Shown: positions 38,888 through 48,555 of the stretch, piece by piece
How the letters are laid out: the number at the start of each line of letters is the position of its first letter
Position numbering within the stretch: position 1 is the stretch's first letter
Source: Arcanobacterium pluranimalium
GTDB lineage: Bacteria > Actinomycetota > Actinomycetes > Actinomycetales > Actinomycetaceae
Direction: 5' to 3'
NCBI RefSeq assembly: GCF_016907845.1
Contig: NZ_JAFBCS010000001.1
Span: 806,001-870,000, forward strand
Length of the DNA: 64,000 nucleotides
Notes under the pieces: generated by a model
The model's input: only the letters and a program-made list of their open reading frames with translations
Database searches by the model: none
Told to the model about the DNA's origin: nothing
Translations under genes and position numbers: made by a program

Positions 38888-40210
38888 ATGAGACGCCGTG
38901 CGATTCAGATGACATCGGCAGCGGTGGCTGTTGCCGTACTTTTTCTAGGAATTCCTGCGATCCTCTTTGGCGTGTCTACTATCTGGCAATCAGCTGAAAA
39001 AGCTGTAGCTTCGCGTGCTGAAACAGTGCGTTCGGTCATTGAACGGCGTGAAAATGAGCATGTGGTGATTTCTCGCGGCCTGCTCGAATCTTTCGCCCAA
39101 ATGTCTGATCCTGACGATGCGCATATCACCTACCGAAAATCGGATGGGACGGTGCTCAAATCAGGCAACGCACTGCCCATTTCACCTGATACAATCACCA
39201 AAATCGAAGAAACACGATCGGGCTCAATCATCACAGTGAGTGTAGAGAAAGGCCCGATCTATGTGCGCACAGTATTGCTGATCATTGGGGCGGTTGCCCT
39301 TATTATGGCGGCTTTTGTTATTGGCGTTCTTATGGCTATGCGTCAATCTCGCAAGCTTTCTGCTCCGCTGATTTATATGGCCGCTTCGGCAGAACAAATC
39401 GGTGCAGGGCAGGTGCGCCCGCAGATAAAACCAAGTGGCATCGAGGAGATTGATCTCGTATATCAAGAGCTTGAACGCACAGCGGATCGTATCGCTGGAC
39501 GCATTGCTGCTGAACGTCAATTTGCAGCTAATGCGGCACATCAGCTGCGCACTCCGCTCACTGCGTTATCGATGCGAGTTGAGGAAATCCAATATCTGAC
39601 CGACGATCCCGAAATCAAAGAAGAGGCCGAAAAAGCGCTCGAGCAAATCGGGCGACTCGGCGGCGTGGTTGACGAGCTCATGGCTAATGCCAGCTCGGAT
39701 CATGGCAGAAATTTTGAAGCAATCGCCTTGCACGACGTCTTTGAGCAGCAAGGAGACGAGTGGGAAAAACCATTCCGCAAAGCCAAGCGCACGCTCGCTT
39801 TTGATGTAGGGGAAGACGCCGTTGTTCTCGCTACTCCGGGTTCTGTCTCCCAAATTTTGGCTACGTTGATCGAGAATTCGCTCAAATATGGTGCAGGAAC
39901 GACCACCGTAACTGCCACTAAGAACGGCCGGGTTGTGCAGATAAAGGTCTGCGATGCGGGGGAAGGCATCAGCGATGAACTCGTGCCACATATCTTTCTC
40001 AAAGGAGTTTCGGCAGGTGGATCGACTGGGATCGGTCTTGCCGTGGCCAAGGATCTCGCTAAAATCAACGACGGCCGACTCGAGCTAACGGCGCAAAAAC
40101 CGGCAGAATTTACCTTGACGCTGCGCACAGTGCCTGAGTCACTCGGTCCGGATCGTTTGCTTCCGCAAGGTGCGATTCACGCCGTCGGTGCGCGTCGTCG
40201 TCGTCGCTAA
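38888..40210 (+). CDS. Sensor histidine kinase
   Basis: A 440-residue membrane kinase with two transmembrane helices (about 8-30 and 127-150) flanking a small extracytoplasmic domain of about 95 residues. A HAMP-like segment, the dimerisation H-box with His218 in NAAHQLRTPLTALS, and an ATPase domain follow (N-box LIENSLKYG, CDAGEGISDE, GSTGIGLAVAKDLA). The tail is an unusual run of five arginines. It partners the adjacent response regulator. The signal is not evident. Confidence 0.93.
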   Translation: MRRRAIQMTSAAVAVAVLFLGIPAILFGVSTIWQSAEKAVASRAETVRSVIERRENEHVVISRGLLESFAQMSDPDDAHITYRKSDGTVLKSGNALPISPDTITKIEETRSGSIITVSVEKGPIYVRTVLLIIGAVALIMAAFVIGVLMAMRQSRKLSAPLIYMAASAEQIGAGQVRPQIKPSGIEEIDLVYQELERTADRIAGRIAAERQFAANAAHQLRTPLTALSMRVEEIQYLTDDPEIKEEAEKALEQIGRLGGVVDELMANASSDHGRNFEAIALHDVFEQQGDEWEKPFRKAKRTLAFDVGEDAVVLATPGSVSQILATLIENSLKYGAGTTTVTATKNGRVVQIKVCDAGEGISDELVPHIFLKGVSAGGSTGIGLAVAKDLAKINDGRLELTAQKPAEFTLTLRTVPESLGPDRLLPQGAIHAVGARRRRR

Positions 40211-40313
40211 TAATGCCTGCGCACCCGGACACGTGACTCTGAGCGATACGTTGAAATTGAGAAACCCTTTGCGTGAAAACGTGGGGCTTGCGTGAATACG
40301 GCGAGGGTTTGCC

Positions 40314-40342
40314 TGTGCGGATGCGAAATCGAAATCCGCACA
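40314..40342. terminator. Hairpin between kinase and LCP gene
   Basis: TGTGCGGAT (40314-40322) pairs with ATCCGCACA (40334-40342). It lies between convergent genes and has no T-tract. A GACGCTAGC direct repeat follows at 40344 and 40359. Confidence 0.45.
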
Positions 40343-40362
40343 AGACGCTAGCTTGAGAGACG

Positions 40363-41838
40363 CTAGCCGAGTTTCGGCTGCAGTTCGTCTTTGGTGATCT
40401 CGCCTGACTCTACGCGCTTCCAGAACTGCGGCAGCTTTTCCTCGTCGAGTTTCACAGCCGATCCCACGCGTCCTGGATGGTAGTTGAGGTTGGCGATGGG
40501 CGGCACGCCGATGAGGCCGTCGTCGCTCATTACTTTGCGCAGATTCAGTCCTGCTTTCCCGATATCGAGCAAAGAGTCATTAGTGTCGACTGTGAGCGAG
40601 TCGGCTGCAGCTCCTACCAGCGCCTTTTGAGTTGAGGGGCTGTAAAGTACTTGAGACGACGTCGCTTTTCGAAGCAGAGATTGCACAACTTGCCGTTGAC
40701 GTGCGGTGCGGCCAATATCGCCCAAAGGATCGGCCTTGCGCATGCGCGCGAAAGCTAGGGCGGTGTCGCCATTGGCAGTGTGGCAACCGGCCGTCCAATT
40801 GAGATTGGACCAAGGATCGTTGATGTTGTGCTCGTAGCATAAGTCGATTCCATCGACTGCATCGGTGAGGTTTTTGATGCCGTCCATTCCGACTTCAATG
40901 TAATGGTCGATTTTCATGCCGGAAAGCTCTTCGACGGTGGCCACGAGCAGCTTAGGCCCGCCGAAAGAATATGCAGCATTGAGCTTGTTTTTCTCATGCC
41001 CCGGAATGGAGACGTAAGCATCGCGTGGCAGTGAAATGAGTGAGGGATTGCCGCTGTCGGGCACGTGGAAAAGCATCATCGTGTCCGAGCGTTGCCCCTC
41101 GGTGCCGTCCTTGATCGCTGCTCCGCGCTTATCAGACCCAACGAGAAGATATGTGGTGCCGGAGGTGTCGGCTTTGCCGGAGAGGGCGTCGAGGTGTTGA
41201 AGCTTGTCATTGCCGTAGTTGTAGAGGTGATAGCACCAGCCGCCGACGGCGAGTACCACGATGAGCAATGTGCCAAGGAGTGCCCAACACACCCGTTTGA
41301 CGGTCTTTTTTCGCGATACGCCCGATCCGTTTGTGCCAAGGTCACCTTCGCGCGCGTGCGTAGAATCGGCTTCTGTGCGCGAGATTAACGGTTTTTGAAA
41401 AGACGACGGCGTCGCACCCGCACCCACTCCCGCACTGGATGATGCCGGAGGATACGCCGGTGGATATGCTGGCGGCGTTTCAGATTCGGCTATGCGCTCA
41501 TTCCTGCGAATCTCGGATTGCGCAGGTTGTGCAGATTGCGCGGGGTGCTCCGGTTGTGCAGTGCGCGTCGTATTGGGGCGTGACGACGACGGTGGGTATG
41601 CAGGTGGGTAGGCGGGCGGAGTGCTCGCGTTTTGCCTGCTAGATGCGTCTTGAGCGAATGCTGAACGCCGAATCGGTGCTGGAGGTCCAGTTCTTACCGG
41701 AGGTTTCAGAGGAATTTCTGATGACGCTGCTCCTTGTGCAGGAGTGCCTGTGCCAACCCGGCGCGCGCCGTGTGCTGATGGACGGCGCCCTTTCGATTTT
41801 GGTTCGAATGAGGGTGGTTGCTTGGAGGCGTCAGTCAT
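40363..41838 (-). CDS. LytR-CpsA-Psr (LCP) family glycopolymer ligase
   Basis: A 491-residue type II membrane protein. Residues 1-175 are a cytoplasmic Pro/Ala/Ser-rich region in which PPAYPPAYPP occurs twice. One transmembrane helix follows (LLGTLLIVVLAVGGWC), then the extracytoplasmic LCP domain. The conserved YLLVGSDKRG, RSDTMMLFHV, ISLPRDAYVSIPGH and ALAFARMRKADPLGDIGRTARQ carry the catalytic Arg/Asp residues. LCP enzymes attach undecaprenyl-linked glycans to peptidoglycan. It is next to a second LCP gene and the polysaccharide cluster. Confidence 0.92.
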   Translation of the reverse strand: MTDASKQPPSFEPKSKGRRPSAHGARRVGTGTPAQGAASSEIPLKPPVRTGPPAPIRRSAFAQDASSRQNASTPPAYPPAYPPSSSRPNTTRTAQPEHPAQSAQPAQSEIRRNERIAESETPPAYPPAYPPASSSAGVGAGATPSSFQKPLISRTEADSTHAREGDLGTNGSGVSRKKTVKRVCWALLGTLLIVVLAVGGWCYHLYNYGNDKLQHLDALSGKADTSGTTYLLVGSDKRGAAIKDGTEGQRSDTMMLFHVPDSGNPSLISLPRDAYVSIPGHEKNKLNAAYSFGGPKLLVATVEELSGMKIDHYIEVGMDGIKNLTDAVDGIDLCYEHNINDPWSNLNWTAGCHTANGDTALAFARMRKADPLGDIGRTARQRQVVQSLLRKATSSQVLYSPSTQKALVGAAADSLTVDTNDSLLDIGKAGLNLRKVMSDDGLIGVPPIANLNYHPGRVGSAVKLDEEKLPQFWKRVESGEITKDELQPKLG

Positions 41839-41885
41839 GCGAAATATTCCTATTTACCAGTTGTGTCCTATTAGCCAATCGTAGT

Positions 41886-43145
41886 CTATTTGCCTGTTGT
41901 GGAGGTCGACTTCTTTCCTGTTGGCGTGGTGGTTTGCGTATTGCCGTTCGCCGGTGCTTGCTGCGTGGAGCCGGTTCCGGTTGTGCCCGGAGTTGCTGCT
42001 GGCGCATTTGGCGTGATGACCAGCTCCTTTTGTGGGTGCTGGGGAGCCATTGCGCTAGGCGGAACTGGGGTGTCGGTGCGGAGCGCATCCCACAGCGTTT
42101 GAGCTTGTGGAGTGGCTTTGGCACGGTTGCCAGCAAGAGCGTAAGGCATGGTAATAAATTTTACGTTATTGCGATCGATGTCTTTGAGGGAGTAGAGGAA
42201 ACCGCTGAGCCATTTCAGATCGCCTAGACCGGTTGAGGTTTGTACGTTTTTGGTCACGTCCGTGAGCAATTGGTAGAACTTAGGAAGATTCGTGAAAAGA
42301 TTCATGCTCAGAATTTTTGTGACGATTTTTCCTACGAGTTCTTGCTGACGGTCAATACGAGAGACGTCGGAGCCGTCGCCTAAACCGTGGCGTGCACGGG
42401 CGAGAGCTAAAGCGTCAGCTCCCATGAGGTTGTGGCAACCCGCAGCGATGTTAAGGCCAGAATAGGAGTCTTTCACGTTTGTTTGGAAACACATTTCGAC
42501 GCCACCGATGGTGTTGACGACGTCTTGGAACGAAGCGAAATCGAGAACTACATAGCCATCAACAAGCACTTTCGTCATCGCTTCAACGGTTTTGACTGTA
42601 CATGCAGCGGCTGAGTTCACATCGCCATTAGCTCCACCAATTTGGAATGCGGAGTTGAACATTCCTTCGGCTTGAGCCTTAGTTACCTTGCCAGTTTCGA
42701 GTGTGCACGAAGGGATGGACACGAGGGTGTCGCGTGGAATTGAAACGACGTCGACGCGCTTACGATCTGCGGAAACGTGGGCAAGCATTGTGGTATCGGA
42801 ACGCATGCCTTCGACTTTTCCGCTTTTGCCGCTACCGTCAATATCGGATTTTCCGTTGCGCGTATCTGAGCCCAAGATCAAGATATTGAGGGGCTGGCCA
42901 GCTTTTTGGTCTAGCGGTAGAGCTTCTTGTGGGCGCTCTTTTTCGTCCAAAAGTGAAGCGAGGTCATGTTGCTGCACGTTGGTTTGTAGACGATAAACGA
43001 GCATTCCAAACGCTGAGGTTCCACTAAGAACTAGCGCAAGGAATACTAAACCGAATACGCGAAGAAAATTGCGCGAGCCATGGTGGCGCTTCTGGTGAGC
43101 AGGCGCACGGTATTCGGTAAGTTGTTCTTCAGTCGTTTTATTCAC
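41886..43145 (-). CDS. LytR-CpsA-Psr (LCP) family glycopolymer ligase, second copy
   Basis: A 419-residue LCP protein with a short cytoplasmic N-terminus, one helix (FGLVFLALVLSGTSAFG) and the LCP domain (ILILGSDTRNG, RSDTTMLAHV, SIPRDTLVSIPSC, ALARARHGLGDGSDVSRIDRQ). The C-terminal about 50 residues are Thr/Gly/Gln/Pro-rich. The GTG start at 43145 has no ribosome site but TAGTAT seven bases upstream, suggesting a leaderless message. It probably works with its downstream paralogue to link the nearby rhamnose-type polymer to the wall. Confidence 0.92.
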   Translation of the reverse strand: MNKTTEEQLTEYRAPAHQKRHHGSRNFLRVFGLVFLALVLSGTSAFGMLVYRLQTNVQQHDLASLLDEKERPQEALPLDQKAGQPLNILILGSDTRNGKSDIDGSGKSGKVEGMRSDTTMLAHVSADRKRVDVVSIPRDTLVSIPSCTLETGKVTKAQAEGMFNSAFQIGGANGDVNSAAACTVKTVEAMTKVLVDGYVVLDFASFQDVVNTIGGVEMCFQTNVKDSYSGLNIAAGCHNLMGADALALARARHGLGDGSDVSRIDRQQELVGKIVTKILSMNLFTNLPKFYQLLTDVTKNVQTSTGLGDLKWLSGFLYSLKDIDRNNVKFITMPYALAGNRAKATPQAQTLWDALRTDTPVPPSAMAPQHPQKELVITPNAPAATPGTTGTGSTQQAPANGNTQTTTPTGKKSTSTTGK

Positions 43146-43383
43146 GAGTTAAATACTACTGCGTTCTTTGGAGAAAGTGCGTCAGCCTGTAGTATGAAAA
43201 ATTCCGTTTACTTGGTGTGGCATGCGTCAGTTTCCGACATTTCGTATGCAGATGAATGAGCGCGGTAGAGTATTTAGGTACGATATGCAAGGATTCATTT
43301 TCTGCACGCTAATTCTATCGCTGTTGCTATATTACTAACGCGCATGACCTGCGATTATGGCATCGGCATTAAGAGGGAAAGTT

Positions 43384-44235
43384 TTGAAACTGCGAGTTAT
43401 CACAATAGTTTATAATCCGGGCGAAGAGCTGCGGAACTTTTGTTACAGCGTATTTCGAGCTTTCTCTGATGCGCGCTTGGTGCAGTCGCACATGGAGTTA
43501 GTTATTGTGAACAACGGATCACCGTGTGCCATTTTAGAAGATCTGCAAAATGAGTATCCGATTACAGTGATTGAACCTAGTGAGAACCTTGGCTACGGGC
43601 GTGCGGCAAATCTTGGTGCACAAGACTTTGACGGTGAATGGATACTCGTATCGAATCCTGATGTGGTTTATGAAGATACTAGTATTGCTGATCTTGTTGA
43701 TATAGCGGAGTTTTACCCGCGTGGTGGCGTATTTGGGCCGAAGATTCTCACTCCTGAAGGAGATATTTATCCCTCCGCACGTCATTTCCCACGTTTGGTA
43801 TCGGGAATTGGACACGCACTGTTGAAACCGGTGTGGGAAAATAATCCGTTTACCAGGAGGTATCAGGAAAATGAGTCTGTAGATCGCACGCACGAAGTAG
43901 ATTGGCTCTCTGGTGCGTGTTTGCTGATTCGTGCGCGTGCATTTTTGGAAGTTGGCGGCTTCGATGATCGCTTTTTCATGTTCTTTGAGGACACCATGCT
44001 CGGTGAAGCTCTTAAGGAACGGAATTGGGCTTCGGTATTTGTGCCACAGGCTGTTATTATTCATGACCAAGGAAAGTCCTGGCGCGATCGACCTGCTCCT
44101 ATGATTAGAGCTCATCACGAGTCGGCGCGCACCTATCTCAACGCAGTGTATTCGAAGCCCTACCAGTGGCCACTTCGATGCCTGCTTGGGGCAGGCTTAA
44201 AGATTCGTGCGGCTCTTATGACGCGTGGTAAATAA
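43384..44235 (+). CDS. Family 2 glycosyltransferase, rhamnosyltransferase-like
   Basis: A 283-residue GT2 of the WbbL/rhamnosyltransferase group. VITIVYNPGEEL, VIVNNGS, ENLGYGRAANLG, VSNPDVVY and DWLSGACLLIRARAF are typical, and GGFDDRFFMFFEDTMLGE carries the catalytic acidic residue. The TTG at 43384 is preferred because GAGGG sits six bases upstream; the ATG at 43357 has none. It is divergent from the LCP gene and followed by a hairpin and rmlB. It could add the first rhamnose to a lipid-linked primer, by analogy with WbbL. Confidence 0.85.
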   Translation: MKLRVITIVYNPGEELRNFCYSVFRAFSDARLVQSHMELVIVNNGSPCAILEDLQNEYPITVIEPSENLGYGRAANLGAQDFDGEWILVSNPDVVYEDTSIADLVDIAEFYPRGGVFGPKILTPEGDIYPSARHFPRLVSGIGHALLKPVWENNPFTRRYQENESVDRTHEVDWLSGACLLIRARAFLEVGGFDDRFFMFFEDTMLGEALKERNWASVFVPQAVIIHDQGKSWRDRPAPMIRAHHESARTYLNAVYSKPYQWPLRCLLGAGLKIRAALMTRGK

Positions 44236-44284
44236 TCTGCTGTGTGTAGAAAATGCAAATAGGCTTTCTCGTGTGATGCTTAAT

Positions 44285-44329
44285 TAGTTGTGTGGGGTTG
44301 AGATTCTAAATCTCAACCCCACACAACTA
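44285..44329. terminator. Perfect 21-bp bidirectional hairpin
   Basis: Positions 44285-44305 and 44309-44329 are exact reverse complements with a 3-base loop, between convergent glycosyltransferase and rmlB genes. The arm begins TAGTTGTGTGGGGTTGAG. Confidence 0.75.
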
Positions 44330-44382
44330 GCACGTCTCAGCTAAATCAGCAGATTCTGATTATTGCTCAGATTCGAGTGTTT

Positions 44383-45429
<1,047 letters not shown>

Positions 45430-45634
45430 TTAGATTTGATTTGAATCACTACCAATTATACTTGGCGCAGATGTAGATTCGTAATATATACGACTACAGC
45501 GAACACGCGTAGTATTATAGACGGAATATTGCATTTAAGATGAAACGCCCTTTTGTCTGAATTAGTGGATTTTTGAGGCGTGGTATGAATCGGCGATAAT
45601 CGGCGGTTATGCGCCTGAGAGAAGAGAATATAAT

Positions 45635-47413
45635 ATGAGCAGACGCACCCACAGACGTACCTTGAGGAAAGTGGCAATTCCATTAGCTGTGATTAGCCTT
45701 TTGGGAAGTGGTGTTGCCGGTACTGCAACGGCAGACGTCTTTGTAGCTGATGGAGCAACCGTGGAAACTCCAGGGCAGATCCCTGATAACCCACGTAAGC
45801 CATTGCCACAACGAATTGATGAGTCCATTCCAAACGACGCCACGATGGTCACGCAAGACCTCGCGTTGTTGAAAGACGGAGAAATCAAGAAAGTTTCCAC
45901 AGGTCAATCCGTAACAGATCCAGCAATTGTGGGAAGCCCCTCAAAGCAGCCAGATCCATTGGCAAAAACTGGCGGCGAGAAATTCATTCCAGTTCCCGTC
46001 AGCGATGTGCGTGAAGCTATTGATGATCTCAAAGATCAAAATGGTGCTCAGTCTACTAATGGCACTGCACCGGCAGCATTTGATGGTGGCGTAAAAGCTG
46101 GCACAACGGCTGATTCGACCGATATCTCCTCGGTGGCTACTACTGACTTGGTCTACCGCAGCCGAAGCGGAGCAATTACTCCCACTGCGCTTCCTGGCAA
46201 CCGGTACGGAGCCTACTGGGGTTGGTATAACAACACGCAGGCATTCTTTGAGGGTAGTGGTGCGCTCTTTGCTCAGCAAGCAAAAGGAGTCATCGACGTC
46301 TCGAAATACCAGGGGATCATCGATTGGAATACGGCAAAAGCGAACGGTGTTGAGGGTGCCATCATTCGAATCGGCTACGGTTCTGGCAACCCGATTGATC
46401 CGCAGGCCATCCGAAATATTTCTGAGGCAAAGCGACTAGGCATCCCATTCGGCGTCTACCTTTACTCTTATGCAGAATTTGCCGGCGACGGAACCCTCGA
46501 GGGACGCAGCACTGTTGATCTGTTGCGTCAAGCCGGAGTGAACCCAGGAGACCTTGCCTACCCGGTTTACTACGACCTTGAGCAGTGGACTTGGGTTGGG
46601 CACACGCCTCCCTCGAGCCCTGCTGTATATGAGCAGATCGTCAATGAATGGTGGGCGCAACTACAAGCGGCTGGTTACAATAATCTTTCTCTGTATTCGT
46701 ACAGAAGTTACCTCAACAGCGCGCTAAATTCGGCGAGCTTGCACCAGCGCACCCATTGGGTAGCTGCTTACAGTTCCTACGTTGGCTTCAATTTCCCTGC
46801 GAATTTCCGTGGCTGGCAGTACTACAGCGAGGGTCAAGTTCCTGGAATCGTGGGAAATGTTGATCTCAATGCCTTTGGCAATAAAGATTTTTACGAAGAT
46901 CTTCAGCTCGCGTGGATTTTAAGAGCGGAGCACATCGATGTGGGTGCGGCATTTGCTAATTATCCGACTGCCAACATCGAGTATCTATGGCAAGCCTATG
47001 ATGTGAGCAATCAGACGTGGCAAACGATTTCCGGATGGACTCCTGCGAACTGGGTCTCGTGGAATACTTCCATGGGAGTGTACTGGCTTCATGTAGAAGC
47101 ACGAGACAAGGCAACGCAAAAAACGCTCGGGTCGCGCACAATTCCCTTCAACTACACTGCAGGTACGACTGCGATTACTGGAACGTACGCTGGCTACACT
47201 AATTCCGGTATTTTGCTCGGTATGAGCTCAAATAACCCCAATGCGCGCTATATCACGAAGATTTATGACTATGGACGAAAGACGTGGGTAGCGCAGTATT
47301 ACGGGCAGTGGGCGATGTGGACGCCGGTGCCAGGAGTCTACTGGGTACGTTACGAACTGTATACTTCCGACGGTCGATTGGCGGACGCGCGCACTTATCC
47401 ATTTGGTGTGTAA
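45635..47413 (+). CDS. Secreted GH25 muramidase with duplicated C-terminal module
   Basis: A 592-residue secreted lysozyme. A long basic signal peptide ends near residue 34 (GTATADVF). A Ser/Thr/Asp-rich spacer of about 180 residues precedes the GH25 domain (about 220-425), with GVIDVSKYQGIIDWN and the catalytic pair in PVYYDLEQW. The C-terminus holds two copies of a roughly 70-residue module sharing YDxxxxTW, W-rich core and GVYW with (S/A)RT(I/Y)PF. It cleaves peptidoglycan; the modules may bind wall glycan. It sits within the polysaccharide region. Confidence 0.9.
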   Translation: MSRRTHRRTLRKVAIPLAVISLLGSGVAGTATADVFVADGATVETPGQIPDNPRKPLPQRIDESIPNDATMVTQDLALLKDGEIKKVSTGQSVTDPAIVGSPSKQPDPLAKTGGEKFIPVPVSDVREAIDDLKDQNGAQSTNGTAPAAFDGGVKAGTTADSTDISSVATTDLVYRSRSGAITPTALPGNRYGAYWGWYNNTQAFFEGSGALFAQQAKGVIDVSKYQGIIDWNTAKANGVEGAIIRIGYGSGNPIDPQAIRNISEAKRLGIPFGVYLYSYAEFAGDGTLEGRSTVDLLRQAGVNPGDLAYPVYYDLEQWTWVGHTPPSSPAVYEQIVNEWWAQLQAAGYNNLSLYSYRSYLNSALNSASLHQRTHWVAAYSSYVGFNFPANFRGWQYYSEGQVPGIVGNVDLNAFGNKDFYEDLQLAWILRAEHIDVGAAFANYPTANIEYLWQAYDVSNQTWQTISGWTPANWVSWNTSMGVYWLHVEARDKATQKTLGSRTIPFNYTAGTTAITGTYAGYTNSGILLGMSSNNPNARYITKIYDYGRKTWVAQYYGQWAMWTPVPGVYWVRYELYTSDGRLADARTYPFGV

Positions 47414-47536
47414 CTTCGCTGTTCACAGTGTGAAGTGGAGTGAGGTGTGGCTTGAGTAGTGGCGGAAGTTGCGGCACTCCAGCAGCACTCGAGTAGCTCT
47501 CCAGCGGTACTCCATATGAAGCGTGACGTCATAACT

Positions 47537-47570
47537 AGTATGCGGTGGTTTTTCTAAACCACCGCATACT
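47537..47570 (+). terminator. Terminator after the muramidase
   Basis: AGTATGCGGTGGTTT (47537-47551) pairs perfectly with AAACCACCGCATACT (47556-47570) around TTCT. Confidence 0.75.
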
Positions 47571-47656
47571 GCGCTATGTGGCATTTTGATATGTGAATGT
47601 GTGAACTTGCCTGTGAATCACCGAACATTTGGGTGTGGCAATGTATATTAAAAGGC

Positions 47657-48496
47657 ATGAGTAAAAGAATTCTTGTTACGGGTGCTGGTGGATACATCGG
47701 ACGTCATGTTGTTACAGACCTCCTCAATCGTGGAATGGATGTCTCGGTTGTCGATTTCCGAACCGATGGCATTGACGAACGCGCTGAGGTCATCGACGAA
47801 AATATCTTCTCGGGTGCTGAGGATATCTACGATCGACTCAAGCGACCAGACGTCGTCATCCACATGGCATGGCGTGACGGATTCGTGCACAATTCGCCTG
47901 CTCATATTGACGACTTGCCAGCGCACGCTCATTTCATCGAAAACCTGTACAAAGGTGGCCTCAAACAGCTCGTTGTGATGGGAACGATGCACGAAGTCGG
48001 ATACTGGGAAGGCGCTATTACAGCAGATACGCCCACAAACCCAGAGTCGATGTATGGAATCGGCAAGAACGCGCTGCGCGGTCTAACTGCTCTGTATGCA
48101 AAGCAAAATGATGCCATTATGCAGTGGGTACGTGCGTACTACATTGTGGGCGACGACGCTCGCGGCAACTCGATTTTCTCCAAGCTGTACAAGGCTGCGC
48201 AAGAGGGTAAAAAGACTTTCCCGTTCACCACGGGAAAGAATCTCTATGACTTCATTTCGGTTGACGAACTGGCACACCAGATTGCTGCAGTGGCGCTACA
48301 AACTGAAGTTACCGGCGTCATCAACGCTGCTACTGGGCAACCAATGTCGCTCGCAGATCGTGTAGAGAAGTACATTGTGGACAACAACCTCGACATTTCG
48401 CTTGATTACGGCGCATTTCCGGATCGCCCGTACGATTCTCCAGGCGTATGGGGAGACGTTGAAAAAATCACCAAGGTGCTAAACATCGCGGGCTAA
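47657..48496 (+). CDS. NAD-dependent sugar epimerase/dehydratase
   Basis: A 279-residue extended SDR. The Rossmann motif TGAGGYIGRHV, VIHMAWRDGF and YxxxK in MYGIGKNALRG are visible; a longer ATG at 47597 lacks conserved sequence. Homologous genes often sit beside RgpF-type rhamnan genes. The substrate is unknown: it could reduce or epimerise a nucleotide-deoxysugar, and could even supply a missing dTDP-rhamnose step, but that is speculation. It begins the forward-strand export cluster and is 59 bases from the next gene. Confidence 0.8.
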   Translation: MSKRILVTGAGGYIGRHVVTDLLNRGMDVSVVDFRTDGIDERAEVIDENIFSGAEDIYDRLKRPDVVIHMAWRDGFVHNSPAHIDDLPAHAHFIENLYKGGLKQLVVMGTMHEVGYWEGAITADTPTNPESMYGIGKNALRGLTALYAKQNDAIMQWVRAYYIVGDDARGNSIFSKLYKAAQEGKKTFPFTTGKNLYDFISVDELAHQIAAVALQTEVTGVINAATGQPMSLADRVEKYIVDNNLDISLDYGAFPDRPYDSPGVWGDVEKITKVLNIAG

Positions 48497-48555
48497 CACG
48501 ATTTAGTGCTTCATCTGTTATTTAGCAAAGCAATTTTACGATTGAGGAGTGCCTA

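Noticed and set aside
41643-42227. Forward open frame of about 194 codons across the two LCP genes
   Set aside because: It overlaps conserved ends of both reverse-strand LCP genes, is Cys/Trp/Arg-rich and has no homology I recognise.
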